A stretch of DNA of 44,472 nt from Acidobacteriota bacterium (GTDB lineage: Bacteria; Acidobacteriota; CAIWXX01). A program made the translations under genes and the position numbers. The notes beneath the pieces were generated by a model. The model saw only the letters and a program-made list of their open reading frames with translations, made no database searches and was not told the DNA's origin. Where the stretch lies: the NCBI GenBank assembly GCA_016191015.1, contig JACPPM010000163.1, positions 1-44,472 of the forward strand, given 5' to 3'. Positions 15,595 through 23,263 of this stretch are shown here, piece after piece; within the stretch, counting starts at the first letter, position 1; each line of letters starts with the position of its first letter.

Positions 15595-18406
15595 TGGCTC
15601 CGCTGCGCAGCATCGTGATGATCTCCAGCTGCGCCGCACGCAAGGCTGCGGCTTTCGTGCCTCCGGGTGCGGTCAGCGCCCGATAAAACGCCTCCATCTC
15701 CGGTTGCGCCGTGATGTCGGCCACGCGCCAGAGACTCACGACGGCGCTCGGCGTGCCCGCGTACATGAACGCGCGGCTCAGGCCGATGACACCATCCCCG
15801 TTCACCTTCCCCAATCCCGTGTTGCATGCCGAGAGGACGACCAGGTCGGCGTGGAGGTTCATCGCGAATATGTCGCGGACAGTCAGGCGGCCGTCTCCAG
15901 GGAGGGAGGGGGTGAGAGCGAGGAAGCTCTCGAGCGGCATGTCGTCGCGGATGACGCCGTGCGTTGCGAAATGGATGATGCTCTGCGCCGGCATCGCGTC
16001 CTTCACGGCCCGCTCGCCCGCGCTCTCCCCCATCAGGAGTGTGACGCGGCTCTTCGAGAAATGCCTCCGCACGGCCTGAGCCTCGGCCTCAGCCCCCGGC
16101 AGCTGCGGAAGCGGCTGATCCATCCACGTGACCGGCGGCATCGTGGGGTTCCCCACAACAAGGACCCGCGCTTCGGTCCCTCGGATGACGCGCTCTTCGA
16201 TGGCCCCCGTGTATTTCAGAACGCTGATCGACGGGCTGTAGTTGATCGTATGCTCATGGATGAAGTATTCCCCATCCCCACCTGTCAGCGCAGCGAAGGA
16301 GACCAGGAACAGAGACCCGTGAGGAATGATGGTGACGAGATCCTCGGGCTTCGACGGTAGCCAGCGTGCGATCGGCGCCACCAGCAACGCGTGCAGTTTC
16401 CGGAGCACCTGCATCTGTTCTGCCGTCCCGGCTCCGCCCGTCTGCATCCGCTCCCGCATCTCACGGATAATCCTTTCCAGCTCACCCGAGCGGGCAGGTG
16501 AGTTCGCCGCGTGCACGACCCCTTCCGGGCTGACGACCCACATGAGGAGACGCGACGATGTGGAGAAATACTCTACGATCGTAGAGCGGCGTCGACGTGC
16601 CTCCTCGCGCAGCTCTTCGAGCGGAGGAGGTTGCAGGGAGGCGAGGCTCGCCAGGGTGGACAGTCCGGGATCACCTCGGCCGCTCCCCGCAGTCTCAATT
16701 TCCGTCCCGCGCAACGTGATCCCATCCTGTGGTTCCTTTGACGGGGTCGTGCTGCCGCCTGCGGATTCGACGAGAGCGCGCGAGCCCAGAAGATCCAGGA
16801 AGGCTCGTGCCCTGGCCCGCTCGGCCATCTCGAGTGCCTCCTCCGCCCTCCCGAGATCATAGAGCAGCATGATTGTGTCTCCGTAGACTCCCTGCTTGTC
16901 CTCGAGAAAGCCCGTCCGCGCTTCGTCTTCGGGCAGGACCCCCTTCCGCATCTCCTCGATGACCGCTATGCTCTCGCGAAAGAAACGCAGCGCCTCCTCC
17001 TTCATCCCGGCGTCGCGCTGGATCGTGCCCATCCGATAGCAGGCCTCCCAATGCATTTGCGGGTTCCCCGTGCGCGCGGCCTCATCGACGGCCCGCTGGC
17101 CGTAGGCCAGCGCTTTCTCCTTGTCGCCGATCCTCGCGTAGATCCTGCCGATATTGCCCGCCGCCAGGGGCAGGTAGGGAAGCTGGATCCTCTCCTGTAT
17201 CTCCATCGCTCTCATGTGGAACTGCAGAGCCGTGGTGTAGTCGCTCGCGTCATAGCAGGCGACGCCGGTCGAGTCGAGGTCGCTGGCGAGCGCGCGCCAG
17301 TCCTGAATTTCCTCCCAGATCCGATGCGCCTTCGTGCGAAAGCTCATCGCACGCGGGTGTTCGTCGAGCTTCTCATAGGCCTCGGCGATGGCAGCGAGGT
17401 CCCAGGCTTGTGCGCGTCGGTCGCCGGTCTGCTCCCGGATGGCGAGCACCCTCGTCAGGTATTCGATGGCCCGCCGGGCGTCCCCCTGACTGTTGTAGAC
17501 CATGCCGAGGTGGTAGAGAGCCGAGGCACGACCTGCGACATTGCCGCCGGACTCGGCGATCTGGAGAGAACGGCGGAAGTACGCGAGGGCCTCTTGCAGC
17601 GCACCCTGGAACCAATAGCAGATTCCGATCTCGGTGAGGATCGACCCCTGGCCAGGCCTGTCGCCGATGCTCTCCCGTGCCTGGAGCGCCCGATCGAACG
17701 CATCGACCGCTGCGGCATAGGCGTGCTGGTCCCGGTAAACGTATCCGATATCCTCCCACGATTCGGCCAACCCCCGGATGTCACCATCCTCAGTGCGCAT
17801 CGTCAGCGCGCGCCGGTGGTTCTCCAGAGCGAGCGCGTACTCACCCTGTTTGAAATGCACCAGTCCGATGTAGGTGAGGGTCGAAGCGATACCCGCGCGA
17901 TCTTCCACCGCCTCCTGCATCGCGAGCCCCTGATGGTGGAGCTCGAGTGCCCGATCGTATTGGGCCTGCATCCAATAGCCGTGGCCAATATGGGAGAGAA
18001 TACGGCCTTCCAGCCTGGGGTCTCCGACGCCCCGCGCCAGCTCCAGCGCCTTCTCCTGCCTCTCGCCCGCGATCGCGTGCTCCCCCTGACCATTGGCGAT
18101 CGTTCCCAGGAGGTCGAGACACCGGGCCTCGAGTGTGAGATCCTGGATCTCGCGACTGATCGTGAGTGCCTCATCGAGCGCTGTCGTCGCGCGAGCGTAT
18201 TCGCTGTTGGCAGCGTCCTCCTCGGCTCGGCTCAGGAGCTGCTCGGCGCGATCCCGGACTCCGCCGCTGTCAGAGGCGGCCGGGAGCACGAGAGCGGTGA
18301 AGACGGCAGCGAAGAGAAGCCGCCTGCGATGGCGCAGGTGCTGTGTGCTGGGTGTTGAGTGCCGGCCGGATGTGGACGAGCGACAGCACCCAGCACTCTT
18401 CGCCAT
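15497..18406 (-). CDS. TPR-CHAT protein (putative caspase/separase-like protease)
   Basis: 969 residues. A basic N-terminus and hydrophobic stretch (LLFAAVFTALVLPAAS, about 30-45) suggest export or membrane anchoring. Residues about 50-520 are at least ten tetratricopeptide repeats (for example GDRPGQGSILTEIGICYWFQ, ALAYFRRSLQIAES). The C-terminal CHAT domain (about 640-960) has the predicted catalytic dyad His816 in HFATHG and Cys861 in LVVLSACNTG, and ends with the typical YWAPFVLVG. CHAT proteins are caspase-superfamily proteases; relatives include the Csx29 TPR-CHAT partner of Craspase. Here no CRISPR gene is nearby. The gene is third in an operon behind an ECF sigma factor and its anti-sigma factor (54-nt gap). 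N-terminal codons 3-24 coincide with a GTGCTGGGTG/CACCCAGCAC inverted repeat. The substrate is unknown and proteolysis is inferred from the dyad. Confidence 0.9.
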   Translation of the reverse strand: MAKSAGCCRSSTSGRHSTPSTQHLRHRRRLLFAAVFTALVLPAASDSGGVRDRAEQLLSRAEEDAANSEYARATTALDEALTISREIQDLTLEARCLDLLGTIANGQGEHAIAGERQEKALELARGVGDPRLEGRILSHIGHGYWMQAQYDRALELHHQGLAMQEAVEDRAGIASTLTYIGLVHFKQGEYALALENHRRALTMRTEDGDIRGLAESWEDIGYVYRDQHAYAAAVDAFDRALQARESIGDRPGQGSILTEIGICYWFQGALQEALAYFRRSLQIAESGGNVAGRASALYHLGMVYNSQGDARRAIEYLTRVLAIREQTGDRRAQAWDLAAIAEAYEKLDEHPRAMSFRTKAHRIWEEIQDWRALASDLDSTGVACYDASDYTTALQFHMRAMEIQERIQLPYLPLAAGNIGRIYARIGDKEKALAYGQRAVDEAARTGNPQMHWEACYRMGTIQRDAGMKEEALRFFRESIAVIEEMRKGVLPEDEARTGFLEDKQGVYGDTIMLLYDLGRAEEALEMAERARARAFLDLLGSRALVESAGGSTTPSKEPQDGITLRGTEIETAGSGRGDPGLSTLASLASLQPPPLEELREEARRRRSTIVEYFSTSSRLLMWVVSPEGVVHAANSPARSGELERIIREMRERMQTGGAGTAEQMQVLRKLHALLVAPIARWLPSKPEDLVTIIPHGSLFLVSFAALTGGDGEYFIHEHTINYSPSISVLKYTGAIEERVIRGTEARVLVVGNPTMPPVTWMDQPLPQLPGAEAEAQAVRRHFSKSRVTLLMGESAGERAVKDAMPAQSIIHFATHGVIRDDMPLESFLALTPSLPGDGRLTVRDIFAMNLHADLVVLSACNTGLGKVNGDGVIGLSRAFMYAGTPSAVVSLWRVADITAQPEMEAFYRALTAPGGTKAAALRAAQLEIITMLRSGAIKTPSGKALPESPIYWAPFVLVGEASWSGPGS
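18346..18400. repeat. Inverted repeat GTGCTGGGTGTTGAGTG / CAGCACCCAGCACTC inside the TPR-CHAT 5' end
   Basis: The two arms (about 18347-18362 and 18384-18398) are approximate inverse copies. They fall within the first codons of the TPR-CHAT gene, which therefore encode a Ser/Thr/His-rich segment unlike the rest of the protein. It looks like a small palindromic repeat that entered the gene's 5' end. Confidence 0.45.
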
Positions 18407-18460
18407 TGTGTCCGCTGCCTGGTGATTCCTGAGACATGATCCGAGCCCCCGGCGGGCGGG

Positions 18461-19288
18461 TCAGTGGGCGAGATACTCGCGGATTGCCTGCCGCTGCAGT
18501 CGCGCTTCGTCGCGGTGTACCCCATCGATGCTGTCCAGCATCGCGGCCGCGGCGTCCAATTGTCCGGACTTCAGGTGGGCGAGCGCAAGGTACCATCTCG
18601 CCTCCTCCCTTTCCTCGTTCCGGCTGAGGTTGACCGCGGCCTGGAGCGGCGGGATCGCATCTACCGGTCGTCCCAGCATCAGCAGTGAGACGCCTCGGTA
18701 GAAGTGTGCCGGCGCATTCGCCGGATCTCTCGCGATCAGATCCGCGAGCTCCTTTTCCGCCTGACCATAATCGCTCGTGGTGTAGGGCTTCATGGCGGCC
18801 ACGAACGGATCCGGCCGCGACTCCTCACCACCACGCCAGATCACCTCATCCTCCGGCGCCGGCGCGTATTCTGCCTTCGCGATCTGAAGATTCAGCCAAG
18901 GGTTCCCGCGTTTCGCAGGTGTGTCCGCCTCCTGCTGGTCTCGGACCACGACGGGGGCTTCCCGTCTCAGCAAGAGAAGACCGGTCGCGGCGACGAAGAC
19001 CGCCGCGGCCGCCAGGGCGAAGAGTCGCGGAGCGTTGAGCGAGAAGCGCGGAGCGACAGTGCCCCTCTCAGCCTCGGACAGCGATTCGACGAACAGGCTC
19101 GTGTCTCGGCCAAGATCGAGACACGCGCGGCATCCGACGAGGTGCTCCCTGACCGCATCCGGGTCTTCCGATCGTCCCTGATAAAAGGCGATCAGATCGC
19201 TTTCCCGGAAGCACGTACCCGCGGGGGCCGCCGCATTTTGGCGGATCGCCTCCGCCACATACCCCTCGAGCGTCGCGTTCGCTCTCAT
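18461..19288 (-). CDS. Membrane anti-sigma factor with zinc-finger motif and TPR-like C-terminal domain
   Basis: 275 residues. The cytoplasmic N-terminus has the zf-HC2/ZAS-type motif H-x3-C-x2-C (HLVGCRAC, about residues 49-56) within an anti-sigma helix bundle. One transmembrane helix follows (LFALAAAAVFVAATGLLLL, about 88-106). The extracytoplasmic C-terminal half carries two or more TPR-like repeats (DYGQAEKELADLIARDPANAPAHFYRGVSLLMLGRPVDAI). ATG 19288 overlaps the sigma factor stop as ATGA, so the two are translationally coupled. The expected job is to hold the ECF factor at the membrane until a signal is sensed by the outer domain, possibly through contact with the TPR region of the protein encoded next. 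Confidence 0.88.
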   Translation of the reverse strand: MRANATLEGYVAEAIRQNAAAPAGTCFRESDLIAFYQGRSEDPDAVREHLVGCRACLDLGRDTSLFVESLSEAERGTVAPRFSLNAPRLFALAAAAVFVAATGLLLLRREAPVVVRDQQEADTPAKRGNPWLNLQIAKAEYAPAPEDEVIWRGGEESRPDPFVAAMKPYTTSDYGQAEKELADLIARDPANAPAHFYRGVSLLMLGRPVDAIPPLQAAVNLSRNEEREEARWYLALAHLKSGQLDAAAAMLDSIDGVHRDEARLQRQAIREYLAH

Positions 19289-19866
19289 AGACTGCCTCCA
19301 CCCTCCGGCAGCTTCCTTCCTATCGCCCGCCGGAGACTCTTCTTGGCCTGAGCCAGATGGTTGCGGACCGTGTGCACACTGAGCTGCAACGTGCGTGCGA
19401 TTTCTTCATACGCGAGCCCGTCTCGTACCCGCAGCATCAGACACTGCCTCTGCTGTGCCGGTAGCTCGGCGATCCTTCTCCAGACCTCGTCGATCAAAGC
19501 CTGATCCTCCTCCTCGCCACCCGGCGGGCTCGGGTCTCGCTCGGCATCCACCGAATCGATCGGCACTTCCGAGATCGTGCGGTGCCGCTGCTCGATCGCC
19601 GACAGCCGGACATTCCTGGCGATCGTGAACAGCCATGGCATGAACTTGCTCTCGTGCTCCAAGTGCTGCACACCCTGAAAGACCCTGGCCAGGGTATTCT
19701 GTACTAGGTCATCTGCGTCATCGGCGGGGTATCCATGCGCCCGGAAGTATCGGGCCAACCGGGGCCGCATGTTCACGTCGATCACCCTGAAAGCCATCTC
19801 GACGTCGATGGCGGCCATGGCTTGGCGCACAGCCTTCGCGAGAGCGATTTCAGAGTTTGATGGCAT
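19285..19866 (-). CDS. ECF-family RNA polymerase sigma factor
   Basis: 193 residues. Region 2 is present (RYFRAHGYPADDADDLVQNTLARVF, then FMPWLFTIARNVRLS). An acidic Pro-rich linker follows. Region 4 is a clear helix-turn-helix (LPAQQRQCLMLRVRDGLAYEEIARTLQLSVHTVRNHL). This is the usual ECF size and layout. The stop overlaps the anti-sigma start by 4 nt, and the TPR-CHAT gene lies behind both. ECF factors usually drive their own operon, so self-activation is expected. Upstream of ATG 19866 lie AAGTTTAAAGTT-type repeats and a miniature element, leaving little ordinary promoter sequence. Confidence 0.95.
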   Translation of the reverse strand: MPSNSEIALAKAVRQAMAAIDVEMAFRVIDVNMRPRLARYFRAHGYPADDADDLVQNTLARVFQGVQHLEHESKFMPWLFTIARNVRLSAIEQRHRTISEVPIDSVDAERDPSPPGGEEEDQALIDEVWRRIAELPAQQRQCLMLRVRDGLAYEEIARTLQLSVHTVRNHLAQAKKSLRRAIGRKLPEGGGSL

Positions 19867-19880
19867 CAGGTTCCTGGTCG

Positions 19881-19930
19881 GAGTTTAAGGTTTAGAGTTT
19901 CAAGTTTAAAGTTTCAAGTTTAAGGTTTCG
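19881..19930. repeat. AAGTTTAAAGTTT-type short tandem repeat
   Basis: Several imperfect copies of a 7-8 bp unit (AGTTTAA, AGTTTCA) occur in tandem about 15 bp upstream of the sigma factor start. Related arrays are at 20166-20190, 33773-33803, 33902-33930, 34150-34170 and 34240-34264. Confidence 0.7.
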
Positions 19931-19961
19931 GGCTCGAGGGTCGTATCCTGGGAGATTGCTA

Positions 19962-20106
19962 GTACCCGCTCAGGCCAAGAAGAACCCACCACAGAATGCA
20001 CAAAACGCGCAGAAGTCACGAATGTTCAATACCTCTTTTTCATCCATTCCCGTTGTGGCTTTTGCGCGTTATGTGCCTTCTGTTGTTAGTCTGGCTGAGT
20101 AGTTAC
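19962..20106. repeat. Miniature inverted-repeat element A2 (145 bp)
   Basis: It has the same ends and arms as 1060-1205: GTACCCGCTCAGG on the left, GCTGAGTAGTTAC on the right, with CCACAGAATGCACAAAACGC against GCGTTATGTGCCTTCTGT in the arms. The central loop (GTTCAATACCTCTTTTTCATCC) aligns with that of A1. No gene lies inside. Confidence 0.85.
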
Positions 20107-20165
20107 GAATCTTGAGCCTTGAGGTTTGGACCTTGAGCTCAACTTCGCGCCCACCGTCCCTCCGG

Positions 20166-20190
20166 TAACTTTAAACTTTAAACTTTAGAC
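20166..20190. repeat. AAGTTTAAAGTTT-type repeat that supplies the aminotransferase stop codon
   Basis: On the minus strand the gene reads straight into the repeat, giving the last residues LKFKV and the TAA stop at 20171-20173. The class III aminotransferase fold should already be complete before these residues. Confidence 0.65.
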
Positions 20191-21463
20191 TGAGAACGAC
20201 CTGCTCCAATGCTGTGACGGCTTGGTCGCACTCCTCCGCCGTGATCGATAGCGGCGGCTGGAAGCGCAGGACGTTTCCGTTGGGGCCGCCGACGCCGATG
20301 AGGACTCCGCGCTCGCGCATCTCCTCGCGGATCGCCTTCGCGCTGTCGGTGGCCGGTTCCTTCGTGACACGATCGCGAACAAGCTCGAGGCCGATCATCA
20401 GCCCGCGCCCGCGAACGTCCCCGATCAAGGGATATTTCTCATGCAGGCTCCGGAATCGCGCGAGAAGCTCTTCGCCGCGATTCGCGGCATTCTCCACGAG
20501 CCGCTCCTCCTGGATGACGGCGATATTGGCCAGGGCCGCGGCGCAGGCGATCGGGTTGCCGCCGAAGGTGGAGAGATGATCGCCTGGCTGCATCGCATCG
20601 CAGACGGGCTCGCGCGCCGTGAACGCTCCCAACGGGAAACCGCTGGCGATCCCCTTCGCCATCGTCATGATGTCCGGCACGACCCCGTCGCTGTGCTCGA
20701 TCGCGAACATTCTGCCGGTCCGCCCGAAGCCGGACTGGACCTCGTCGGCGATAAAGAGCGCGCCGGCCTTGTGAAAGATCTCTGCGGCAATCGAGAAATA
20801 CTCGGGAGGCGGAGGCAGGATGCCGCCCTCGCCGAGAACCGGTTCGGCGATAAATGCGGCCACGTCGCCGGATGTCTGCTCCTGGATGACTTCCTTGAGG
20901 GCCGCGGCGCACGCGACTCCGCATGAGGGGTACTTCATCCCGAGCGGGCAGCGGTAGCAGTAGGGCGCTGGAGCGAAGGCGACACCCGAAAGATAGGGGC
21001 CGGCGTTGCGCTTCCTCTTGCTGTTTCCCGTGACCGACAGCGTGCCCACCGTCCGTCCGTGGAAGCTGTGCCCCAGCGCGACGATCTCGCTGCGGCCGGT
21101 GGCCTGCTTGGCGAGCCGCAACGCGCCCTCGTTAGCTTCGGCGCCGGAGTTGGCAAAGAAGCTTTTCTTGAGATTGCCGGGAGTGATAGCAGCCAGCCTC
21201 TCGGCAAGCTCACCCACGACCGGCACGTGGTAGACGTACGAACAGCAGTGGACGAGCTTCTCCATTTGCTCGCGTGCTGCCGCCACGATGCGTGGGTGAT
21301 TGTGCCCGGCATTGGCGACCGATATGCCGGCGAAGCAATCAAGATAGCTCTTTCCGTCCGCACCAGTCAGCGTCCGCCCACGGCCGCTCACCACGACCAC
21401 AGGCTCGACCCCCTTCGCCGCAACCGGCATCAGAAACTGATTGTACTGCTCGCGCGTGTCCAT
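20171..21463 (-). CDS. Class III PLP-dependent aminotransferase (AGXT2/GABA-aminotransferase-like)
   Basis: 430 residues from ATG 21463. The family features are [35 protein letters not shown] (PLP phosphate site), the PLP-nitrogen Asp240 in [14 protein letters not shown], and the Schiff-base Lys270 in [10 protein letters not shown]. The [14 protein letters not shown] region and overall spacing look most like alanine-glyoxylate aminotransferase 2 and omega-amino-acid aminotransferases. It would transfer an amino group from an omega-amino acid to pyruvate or glyoxylate and release a semialdehyde. It starts 9 nt after the stop of an acylating semialdehyde dehydrogenase gene, which would take that product. 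The last five residues and the stop come from an AAGTTTAAAGTTT repeat. Exact substrate (beta-alanine, 3-aminoisobutyrate or 4-aminobutyrate) cannot be fixed from sequence. Confidence 0.9.
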   Translation of the reverse strand: MDTREQYNQFLMPVAAKGVEPVVVVSGRGRTLTGADGKSYLDCFAGISVANAGHNHPRIVAAAREQMEKLVHCCSYVYHVPVVGELAERLAAITPGNLKKSFFANSGAEANEGALRLAKQATGRSEIVALGHSFHGRTVGTLSVTGNSKRKRNAGPYLSGVAFAPAPYCYRCPLGMKYPSCGVACAAALKEVIQEQTSGDVAAFIAEPVLGEGGILPPPPEYFSIAAEIFHKAGALFIADEVQSGFGRTGRMFAIEHSDGVVPDIMTMAKGIASGFPLGAFTAREPVCDAMQPGDHLSTFGGNPIACAAALANIAVIQEERLVENAANRGEELLARFRSLHEKYPLIGDVRGRGLMIGLELVRDRVTKEPATDSAKAIREEMRERGVLIGVGGPNGNVLRFQPPLSITAEECDQAVTALEQVVLSLKFKV

Positions 21464-21472
21464 CAGATCTGC

Positions 21473-23002
21473 TCAGACCCATCCTTCCTTCGGCGCCTCC
21501 GCGCCGAACCACCGCTCAGTCACCACCTTCTTGCGTGTGTAGAACTCGATCGCGTCCGGCCCGTGCGCATGCAGGTCGCCGAACAACGACTGCTTCCACC
21601 CGCCGAACGAAAAGAATGCCATGGGCGCCGGAACTCCAAGGTTGACGCCGATCATTCCACACTGGATCCGGGAACGGAAGGTTTTCACGGCCGCGCCGGA
21701 TTGGGTGAAAATCGAAGCCGAGTTGCCGTAGGCACTGCGATTCGCGAGAGCGATAGCCTCGTCTAGGTCTCGAGCCCTCAACATCACGACCACGGGACCG
21801 AAGATCTCCTCGCGCGCGATCGCCATCTCAGGGGCGACGTCGTCGAAGACCGACGCGCCGAGAAAGGCGCCGCGCGGAAGCGATGGCACGGCGGTGTGAC
21901 GGCCGTCAAGCGCGAGGCGGGCGCCTTCGGCCACACCGCGTTCGATCCAGCCAATGACCCGATCGTGGTGCTCATGACTCTGGACCGGACACAGCTCCGC
22001 CGCCGGGTCCATTCCATCGCCCAGCTTGAGCGACCGGGCGGAATCCACGAAACGGTTCACGACCTCGTCCTGGCGGGCCCGATCGCCAACGGCCACAATG
22101 ACGCTGCCGGCCAGACATCGCTGTCCGGCGCACCCGTAGGTCGATCCGATGAGGGCCGGCATGCTGCGAGCCAAGTCGGCGTCGGGCATGACGACGAGAT
22201 GGTTCTTGGCTCCGCCGAGCGCCTGGACACGCTTGCCGGCCGCGGACGCGGTTCGGTAGACGCTCTCGGCCACGGCCGACGAGCCTACGAACGATACAGC
22301 CCTGACGTGCCTATTCGCTATCAGGCTCTCCGCAGTCTCGCGGCCGCCATGGATGACAGTCACAACGCCCGGCGGGAGTCCGCTTTCGGCAAGAAACGAG
22401 GCCAGCATGGCTCCGGTGAGCGGTGACTTTTCTGACGGCTTCAAGACAAAACTGTTCCCGCAGGCGACGGCGAGCGGCATCATCCAGAGCGGGATCATCG
22501 CGGGGAAATTGAAGGGAGGGATGCCGACGGCGACTCCGACCGGCTCACGCACCACGTAGCTGTCGACGTCTCGGGAGATCTCGGGCAGGGTTTTCCCCAT
22601 GAGGAGCGACGGAATGCCGCAGGCGAATTCGACGACATCGATGCCGCGGCGCACGGATCCGCGAGCCTCGCTCAGGAGCTTGCCATTCTCTTTTACTACA
22701 AGTGTAGCGAGATCGTCGAAGCGGTCTTCGAGCAACTGCCGGTAGCGGAATAGCACGCGCACCCGCTCGGTGGCCGGCACAGCTCGCCATACGGTGAACG
22801 CCCGCGCGGCCGCTTCGCATCCTTCTTCGATCTGCGCCGCGGATGCCTCGCGCACCTCGGCCACGCACTCGGTCGTGTCGGCTGGATTGCGGATGAGCCT
22901 CGTGTGAGGCCCCTCTCCAGGCACCCACCGCCCGCCGATGAAGTTGCGGCCGAACGCAGCGTGGCCCGACCAGGGTTCGGTACGCTGAGTCTGTGTCGCC
23001 AT
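21473..23002 (-). CDS. mmsA: CoA-acylating methylmalonate-semialdehyde dehydrogenase
   Basis: 509 residues from ATG 23002, preceded by GAGAGGAAG; the longer frame to 23050 adds an Arg-rich stretch and is unlikely. The enzyme oxidises (methyl)malonate semialdehyde with NAD+ and CoA, giving propionyl-CoA or acetyl-CoA and CO2. Evidence: FIGGRWVPGEG start, GIPPFNFPAMIPLWM cofactor-binding segment, SFVGSSAVAESVY, ALGGAKNHLVVMPDAD (family-specific), and the catalytic Cys296 in GCAGQRCLAGS. The general ALDH Glu is absent, as expected for acylating members, where the motif reads GGAKNH. It lies 9 nt upstream of an omega-type aminotransferase gene, matching degradation of valine, beta-alanine or 3-aminoisobutyrate. 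Confidence 0.93.
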   Translation of the reverse strand: MATQTQRTEPWSGHAAFGRNFIGGRWVPGEGPHTRLIRNPADTTECVAEVREASAAQIEEGCEAAARAFTVWRAVPATERVRVLFRYRQLLEDRFDDLATLVVKENGKLLSEARGSVRRGIDVVEFACGIPSLLMGKTLPEISRDVDSYVVREPVGVAVGIPPFNFPAMIPLWMMPLAVACGNSFVLKPSEKSPLTGAMLASFLAESGLPPGVVTVIHGGRETAESLIANRHVRAVSFVGSSAVAESVYRTASAAGKRVQALGGAKNHLVVMPDADLARSMPALIGSTYGCAGQRCLAGSVIVAVGDRARQDEVVNRFVDSARSLKLGDGMDPAAELCPVQSHEHHDRVIGWIERGVAEGARLALDGRHTAVPSLPRGAFLGASVFDDVAPEMAIAREEIFGPVVVMLRARDLDEAIALANRSAYGNSASIFTQSGAAVKTFRSRIQCGMIGVNLGVPAPMAFFSFGGWKQSLFGDLHAHGPDAIEFYTRKKVVTERWFGAEAPKEGWV

Positions 23003-23070
23003 GCTTCTTCCTCTCGACTTGCGGCTGGCCCGTGGACCGCGCCGGGACATGGCCTTATCCTACCTCAGAG

Positions 23071-23249
23071 GTAACGACTCAGGTGGCGTAATTATGAAGT
23101 GACCTTACCGCAGAGGCGCAGAGCACGCAGAGGAGGGAAGAAATGGCGGATGGACCGCCGACCTTTGCTGCTCAATGTGAATCTGCCGGTTCTCAAGGAT
23201 GCAATCAAAAAAGACATCTCCGCGTCCTCTGCGTCTCTGCGGTGAGGGC
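23071..23249. repeat. Miniature inverted-repeat element C1 (CCGCAGAGGCGCAGAG family)
   Basis: The left arm ACCGCAGAGGCGCAGAGCAC (about 23107-23126) faces the right arm CGCGTCCTCTGCGTCTCTGC (about 23221-23240). Just left, GTAACGACTCAGGT (23071-23084) is nearly identical to the terminus of A elements (GTAACTGCTCAGGT at 1060-1073), linking the two families. It lies between the amine oxidase and mmsA genes, within what would otherwise be one operon. Confidence 0.75.
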
Positions 23250-23263
23250 CTGCCGGGCGCGGC

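Larger units (their letters stand above)
19867..20170. other. Intergenic region upstream of the sigma operon, made largely of repeats
   Basis: About 300 bp lie between the aminotransferase stop and the sigma factor start. AAGTTTAAAGTTT-type repeats fill 19881-19930, miniature element A2 fills 19962-20106, and another AAGTTTAAAGTTT array begins near 20166. Any sigma-operon promoter must lie within or between these repeats. Confidence 0.6.

Noticed and set aside
17051-18358. Open frame of 435 codons on the plus strand
   Set aside because: Antisense to the TPR repeats of the TPR-CHAT gene; high GC keeps the complementary frame open.
15497-18406. CHAT protein as part of a CRISPR-Craspase or gasdermin defence locus
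   Set aside because: No Cas effector, CRISPR array or gasdermin-like gene is in the window; context is an ECF sigma operon.
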